Origin: Lysinibacillus sphaericus
GTDB taxonomy: Bacteria; Bacillota; Bacilli; Bacillales_A; Planococcaceae
Direction: 5' to 3'
Assembly: GCF_006864135.1 (NCBI RefSeq)
Contig: NZ_SADV01000001.1
Coordinates: 372,001-436,000 of the forward strand
DNA length: 64,000 bases
Shown here: piece by piece, positions 61,005 to 64,000 of the stretch
How positions within the stretch are numbered: position 1 is the first letter of the stretch
How the letters are laid out: each line of letters starts with the position of its first letter
Program-made: the position numbers and the translations under genes
Notes under the pieces: model-generated
What the model was told of the DNA's origin: nothing
The model's database searches: none
Seen by the model: the letters and a program-made list of their open reading frames with translations, nothing else

Positions 61005-61450
61005 ACTTAGTACACTAATTAAATAATCGTAATCTTTTCAATTTACGGATTTAAACATGCAAAAAAGCACTTGTCGCCTGTTATAGACAATCAAGTGCTT
61101 TAAGTTTATATATTTTCTAAGTTTATTAATATTTACAAGTTTTATAAGTTATTTTAGTATTGACAGTATGACATCTTTTTTATCACATGGCAAGCGTAAC
61201 GTTTAAACCCTTTAGCTTGTTTAATCTCGGGTGTTTGTTGCTTATGCCACCCATAAAGTGGTCCCTTGTAAGTAAAATGGCATCTCGCCTATTCTCGCTC
61301 TTATTGCTTTATTGTTAAAATAGCACCTCTTGATGGCCTAGCCTTCATGAGTTATTAATTCATATTCAAGGAATCTTTAACCGTAAACAAGTTTTAAATG
61401 ACTCTGTCATATTATACCTTGTATTTATCGCCACGAGCTTTGTCATCCTC
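61005..61450. repeat. Duplicated non-coding block, copy B
   Basis: Counterpart of 51105-51490. Includes the hairpin AAGCACTTG...CAAGTGCTT around TCGCCTGTTATAGACA, and downstream words GACATCTTTTTT, GGCAAGxGTAA and CTTGTAAGTAAAATGGCATCTCGCCTATTCTCG. It lies just upstream of the Rep-like gene (read on the minus strand), so it could contain its leader or replication origin. Confidence 0.75.
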
Positions 61451-61514
61451 ATTAGTTTGTAGTTCTTCCATATCATACTGCACTTAACCTAAAAAATTTC
61501 ATTTCGCCTAGTTC

Positions 61515-61598
61515 TCACGTTTTTGATTGCCCATACTCTGCTTGTGTCTGTACAATTAAGCTCAGTATTTCCTCTGCAGTCAGTAATTGTTTTTCCAT
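61515..61598 (-). CDS. Very small protein, 27 aa, strong ribosome site
   Basis: AAAGGAGG stands 9 nt before the ATG. The peptide reads MEKQLLTAEEILSLIVQTQA and ends EYGQSKT. It is predicted to form one amphipathic helix. It lies between the toxin-immunity terminator and the duplicated block, upstream of the Rep-like gene. Length and context do not allow a function, but the ribosome site is one of the best in the island. Confidence 0.5.
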   Translation of the reverse strand: MEKQLLTAEEILSLIVQTQAEYGQSKT

Positions 61599-61627
61599 TT
61601 TTCTTTTCCTCCTTTGATTTTGGGCAT

Positions 61628-61673
61628 AAAAAAGGCTCATTCCTCCTCATCGTTCAAGTGGAATAAGCCTTTG
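61628..61673 (-). terminator. Terminator after the toxin-immunity cassette at 61.8-62.6 kb
   Basis: AAAGGCTTATTCCAC and GGAATGAGCCTTTTTT form a hairpin. The right half and the adjoining CTTTGAAAGTTTATCAAG match the terminator at 53374-53440, hinting at a common cassette end. Confidence 0.75.
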
Positions 61674-61780
61674 AAAGTTTATCAAGTGTTTGAATTGTTT
61701 AATGTTTGGTTTGTAGGTTGCATTGTACGATTTTATTATTAGAGTTGTATACCTAGTAAATTAATTCCCCTCTAACAACT

Positions 61781-62194
61781 CTAGTCTTGACCATCTAATT
61801 CAGCGACATATGCAATCTCTCTTATGAAAGATGTTACAGCATGACAATTTTCCAGATCATCCTCATCCAACATCGACCAATAATAAATAGTATTCTTATG
61901 AATACTAATGTCTTGAAGAAGATGATATCTAATCAAGCTAGCCGAATTCTCCTCAGCCTTTCCTTCTACTATTGCATCATTGAATGATGAAATAATAATA
62001 ATCATTAAAGCGAATTTTTCTTCTTTGTTTAATTTGATATTTTCATAGGCGTATAAGAATTCGGTTATTCTTGAAGAATCCGACACTTCATACTCCCAAT
62101 CTTGTGTAAATTCATCAGGAGCAGGTAGTTTCACTTTCTTTACAAGACCTTCAATAGCACTCTTAGTAACATACTCCGGGTAAACGTTCTCCAT
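61781..62194 (-). CDS. Probable immunity protein, 137 aa
   Basis: It starts MENVYPEYVTKSAIEGLVKK after an AAGGAG site, 18 bp past the stop codon of the toxin C-terminus. The protein is acidic and helical (LNKEEKFALMIIIISSFNDAIVEG, LEDDLENCHAVTSFIREIAYV-like). It is intact and most likely neutralises the toxin domain encoded just upstream. No family named. Confidence 0.65.
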   Translation of the reverse strand: MENVYPEYVTKSAIEGLVKKVKLPAPDEFTQDWEYEVSDSSRITEFLYAYENIKLNKEEKFALMIIIISSFNDAIVEGKAEENSASLIRYHLLQDISIHKNTIYYWSMLDEDDLENCHAVTSFIREIAYVAELDGQD

Positions 62195-62212
62195 AGTTAT
62201 TTCTCCTTTATA

Positions 62213-62611
62213 TTATTTTCCTATTCCTGAAGGATGAGCACTGCTAAATGGAAAAGCAGACCTAATTCCACCATCCTCTTTCACTATCACTCTAGCCATA
62301 TCAGGTTTTATTTCAGTACCATCTGGCAAGTATCCTCTTGATTTAATAGATGATGGTAGCGGAACATCATGAACACCAGGTCCCTTTTTCGCCACCTCTG
62401 CAATAAAATCCGCTGCACTCTTCTCATCAAGCCATTGGCTGATTTGATGTCCCTTTCCTCTGGCTCTATCTGTAAGCTGATTTGGCTTTTTCTTAGCTCC
62501 GTGCTCTGAAAAAGTATGACCATACGTGGGAGTACTTTTAGGATTTCCCCATTTAAAATTACTGGCAGCTTGTCCCGTACCCTTAGGAACATCTAAAAAT
62601 GTACTTTATAA
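62213..62611 (-). pseudogene. Nuclease-like toxin C-terminus (GHTFxxHG type), cut by IS110
   Basis: The frame opens at TFLDVPKGTGQAASNFKWGN and has PTYGHTFSEHGAKKKPNQLT, DRARGKGHQISQWLDEKSAADFIAEVAKKG, then a compact beta tail, ending HPSGIGK-stop. The GHTFxxHG, xxLxxRA and QWLDxxxAAxF order is a known C-terminal toxin of contact-dependent and Rhs-type proteins, proposed to be an RNase. The 5' part, including the carrier, is missing; IS110 copy B lies just upstream. The toxin domain itself looks complete. Confidence 0.65.
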
Positions 62612-62647
62612 AAGGATGGCAGTTTGTTCAACCACCACCCATATTGA

Positions 62648-63880
62648 TTAACTAGCTTTTGTTTCTGGTTGATCTGGCATAATATAAGCCATTTTATTTT
62701 TCATCATACCATAGATAATTCTGACTAATCTTCTCATAATGCAAAGAAGGGCTTGTGACTTTGACTTCCCTTCACTTAGCTTACGGTTATAATAAGCATA
62801 AAAGACAGGGTTTCGAGGTATTTTACTACCTTTACTAACTTGGACTTGTTGGACAGATAGAATGTAAAAGATGTCATATAGCTTTCTATTACCTTGTTTT
62901 GTTTTCTTCATCGTTTCCTTACCGCCCGAACCCATCTTAATAGGGGCAATTCCTGCATATCTTGCGAGTTTGTCAGAATTGGCAAAACGATGAATGTCAC
63001 CAATCTCTGCAATCAATGCGGAGGAAGTAACCGTATCAATCCCTGGCATAGTTTCAAGCTGCATACCTAACGTTTGAATGGTCACCTTTAACTCTTTATC
63101 CACCTTCTTGATTTCCTGTTTCTTAAAGCGGATATCTCTTACTATGCTTTGAATGATAAAGTCTCTTGATGTTTGGTATTCACGCTTTACCTCTCCATCA
63201 GCTAGAACGAGTGACATTATTTGCTCTGCCTTTCTAGTGGAACAAGCATTGTTACTCGCTTCTAGTAAGAATGTTCTTAAGTCCTCTACTGTTTCCCCCT
63301 CCAAATGAGATGGTGAAGGATAGCTTTCCCAAAAGGCTAAAGCTGTTTTCCCATCTACTTCTGAAAAGAACTCCTTGTAACTTGGATAATAATAGTTTAA
63401 TTGCATATGCAATTGGTTCTTCAAAGCTGTTTGTGCTTTTACTAAGGCGTTTCTTCTGCCTACAAGTTGAGCGATTATCCAATGAATATCCGATGGTGTA
63501 GCGTCAGGTAAATATGGTAACTTACGAATTAAAACATCTGCGACACATTGAGCATCCCAACTATCATTCTTTTGTGTCATCGCATAGCTGTTTCGTTCTG
63601 AATTGGATAAAGAGGAATTGACAAACTTAACGATATAGCCCTGTTCTATTATGAATAACGCTAAATCTCTTCCGTAACCGCCCACATCTTCTAATCCAAA
63701 TACAGGGGTCAAACCTTCTGTAAGAAATCTGTTCACATATTCTAGTAAACTTGGAAAAATGGATGGTTTATTTTGAAAGGTCATTTCTCCTAGCTTTTCA
63801 AACCAACAATCCACTATTACCGCTGTATGTTGGAACTTGTGTAAATCTAGTCCTATATAAATATGCTTATCTCGTTTCAT
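62648..63880 (-). CDS. IS110-family transposase, copy B (410 aa)
   Basis: Closely related to copy A in order and motifs: IYIGLDLHKFQHTAVIVDCW, FGLEDVGGYGRDLALF, QKNDSWDAQCVADVL and a C-terminal MPGIDTVTSSALIAEIGDIHRFANSDKLARYAGIAPI. The two proteins differ at many positions, so they are separate insertions of related elements rather than a fresh duplication. It appears intact. Its leader to the window edge contains the matching bridge RNA candidate. Confidence 0.93.
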   Translation of the reverse strand: MKRDKHIYIGLDLHKFQHTAVIVDCWFEKLGEMTFQNKPSIFPSLLEYVNRFLTEGLTPVFGLEDVGGYGRDLALFIIEQGYIVKFVNSSLSNSERNSYAMTQKNDSWDAQCVADVLIRKLPYLPDATPSDIHWIIAQLVGRRNALVKAQTALKNQLHMQLNYYYPSYKEFFSEVDGKTALAFWESYPSPSHLEGETVEDLRTFLLEASNNACSTRKAEQIMSLVLADGEVKREYQTSRDFIIQSIVRDIRFKKQEIKKVDKELKVTIQTLGMQLETMPGIDTVTSSALIAEIGDIHRFANSDKLARYAGIAPIKMGSGGKETMKKTKQGNRKLYDIFYILSVQQVQVSKGSKIPRNPVFYAYYNRKLSEGKSKSQALLCIMRRLVRIIYGMMKNKMAYIMPDQPETKAS

Positions 63881-63934
63881 CAGAAAACCTCACCCCTATA
63901 TTAGATTGAACGGAAAAAGCAAGACAGAGAATGT

Positions 63935-63992
63935 CGGCAACCTTAGGTCGAGCGTTAGTCTCTTTAGACTCGCAAGGGTACGAAAGCCTATC
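63935..63992 (-). ncRNA. Candidate IS110 bridge RNA region, copy B
   Basis: Conserved GATAGGCTTTCGTACC...GCG and AACGCTCGACCTAAGGTTGCCG flank a hairpin AGTCT-aaag-AGACT. The window ends about 8 bp past this block, so the left end of the element is not seen. Confidence 0.68.
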
Positions 63993-64000
63993 CATCCTCT

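Noticed and set aside
1..64000. tRNA or rRNA genes
   Set aside because: I saw no cloverleaf with a GGTTCGAATCC-type arm or rRNA-like segment; a dedicated search could still find one.

Overview
The window looks like a chromosomal stretch of a low-GC, spore-forming Firmicute. Lysinibacillus or a close Planococcaceae/Caryophanaceae relative is the best guess, and this is an inference. The left 24 kb keeps the Bacillus subtilis order accC-accB-spoIIIA-efp-yqhT-aroQ-yqhR-yqhQ-...-yqhM(lipM)-yqhL, with AGGAGG-type ribosome sites and many TTG/GTG starts.

Layout. 1-2 kb: gene remnants and small hypothetical genes. 2-7 kb: accBC and an unusually compact spoIIIA operon (AC, AD, AE, a 47-codon AF-like stub, AG, AH). 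No spoIIIAA or spoIIIAB lies in their usual place, where a nitronate monooxygenase gene sits instead. 8-13.5 kb: efp, Xaa-Pro peptidase, aroQ, yqhR, yqhQ and a second nitronate monooxygenase-like gene. 13.6-15.4 kb: a frameshifted secreted-protein gene, a transposase scrap and a decayed PEP-synthase-like scrap. 15.5-19.3 kb: a B12-dependent ribonucleotide reductase gene (nrdJ) split by a 1,139-nt group I intron that carries a LAGLIDADG endonuclease, with two NrdR boxes upstream. 19.4-24.4 kb: lipM, yqhL, a glycine riboswitch with its terminator in front of a CycA-like transporter, and glutaminase. 25.4-28.3 kb: a large secreted protein with six tandem helical repeats. 28.6-31.2 kb: an operon of a membrane protein, a membrane-anchored TPR protein and a TPR-AAA+ ATPase. 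31.3-37 kb: a serine beta-lactamase-fold protein, a comX-comP pair without comQ or comA next to it, and a DUF418 membrane protein.

37.6-64 kb is an accessory island of polymorphic toxins, nearly all on the minus strand. Its intact centre (40.0-50.8 kb) reads EagR/DcrB-like chaperone, VgrG-like spike, pentapeptide-repeat protein, Imm11/DUF1629-like protein, DUF4280 PAAR-like tip, a 1,860-residue VgrG-Rhs-toxin fusion, and a probable immunity gene. These are the parts of a type VI-like spike and Rhs effector, found here in a Gram-positive genome with no sheath, tube or membrane-complex gene in view. On both sides lie displaced toxin C-termini and immunity genes, many frameshifted, truncated or next to insertion sequences (one IS3-family OrfA, two IS110-family elements). 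A small mobile module (serine recombinase with an in-frame stop, Cro-like repressor, replication-initiator-like protein) is embedded at 59-61.6 kb.

Non-coding structure includes two IS110 bridge-RNA candidates whose hairpins differ by compensatory changes. It also includes a ~400-bp non-coding block present twice (51.1 and 61.0 kb) and a family of palindromic dispersed repeats at four sites, one with a 37-bp internal tandem expansion. Identities were judged by eye from translated sequence; no database search was run.
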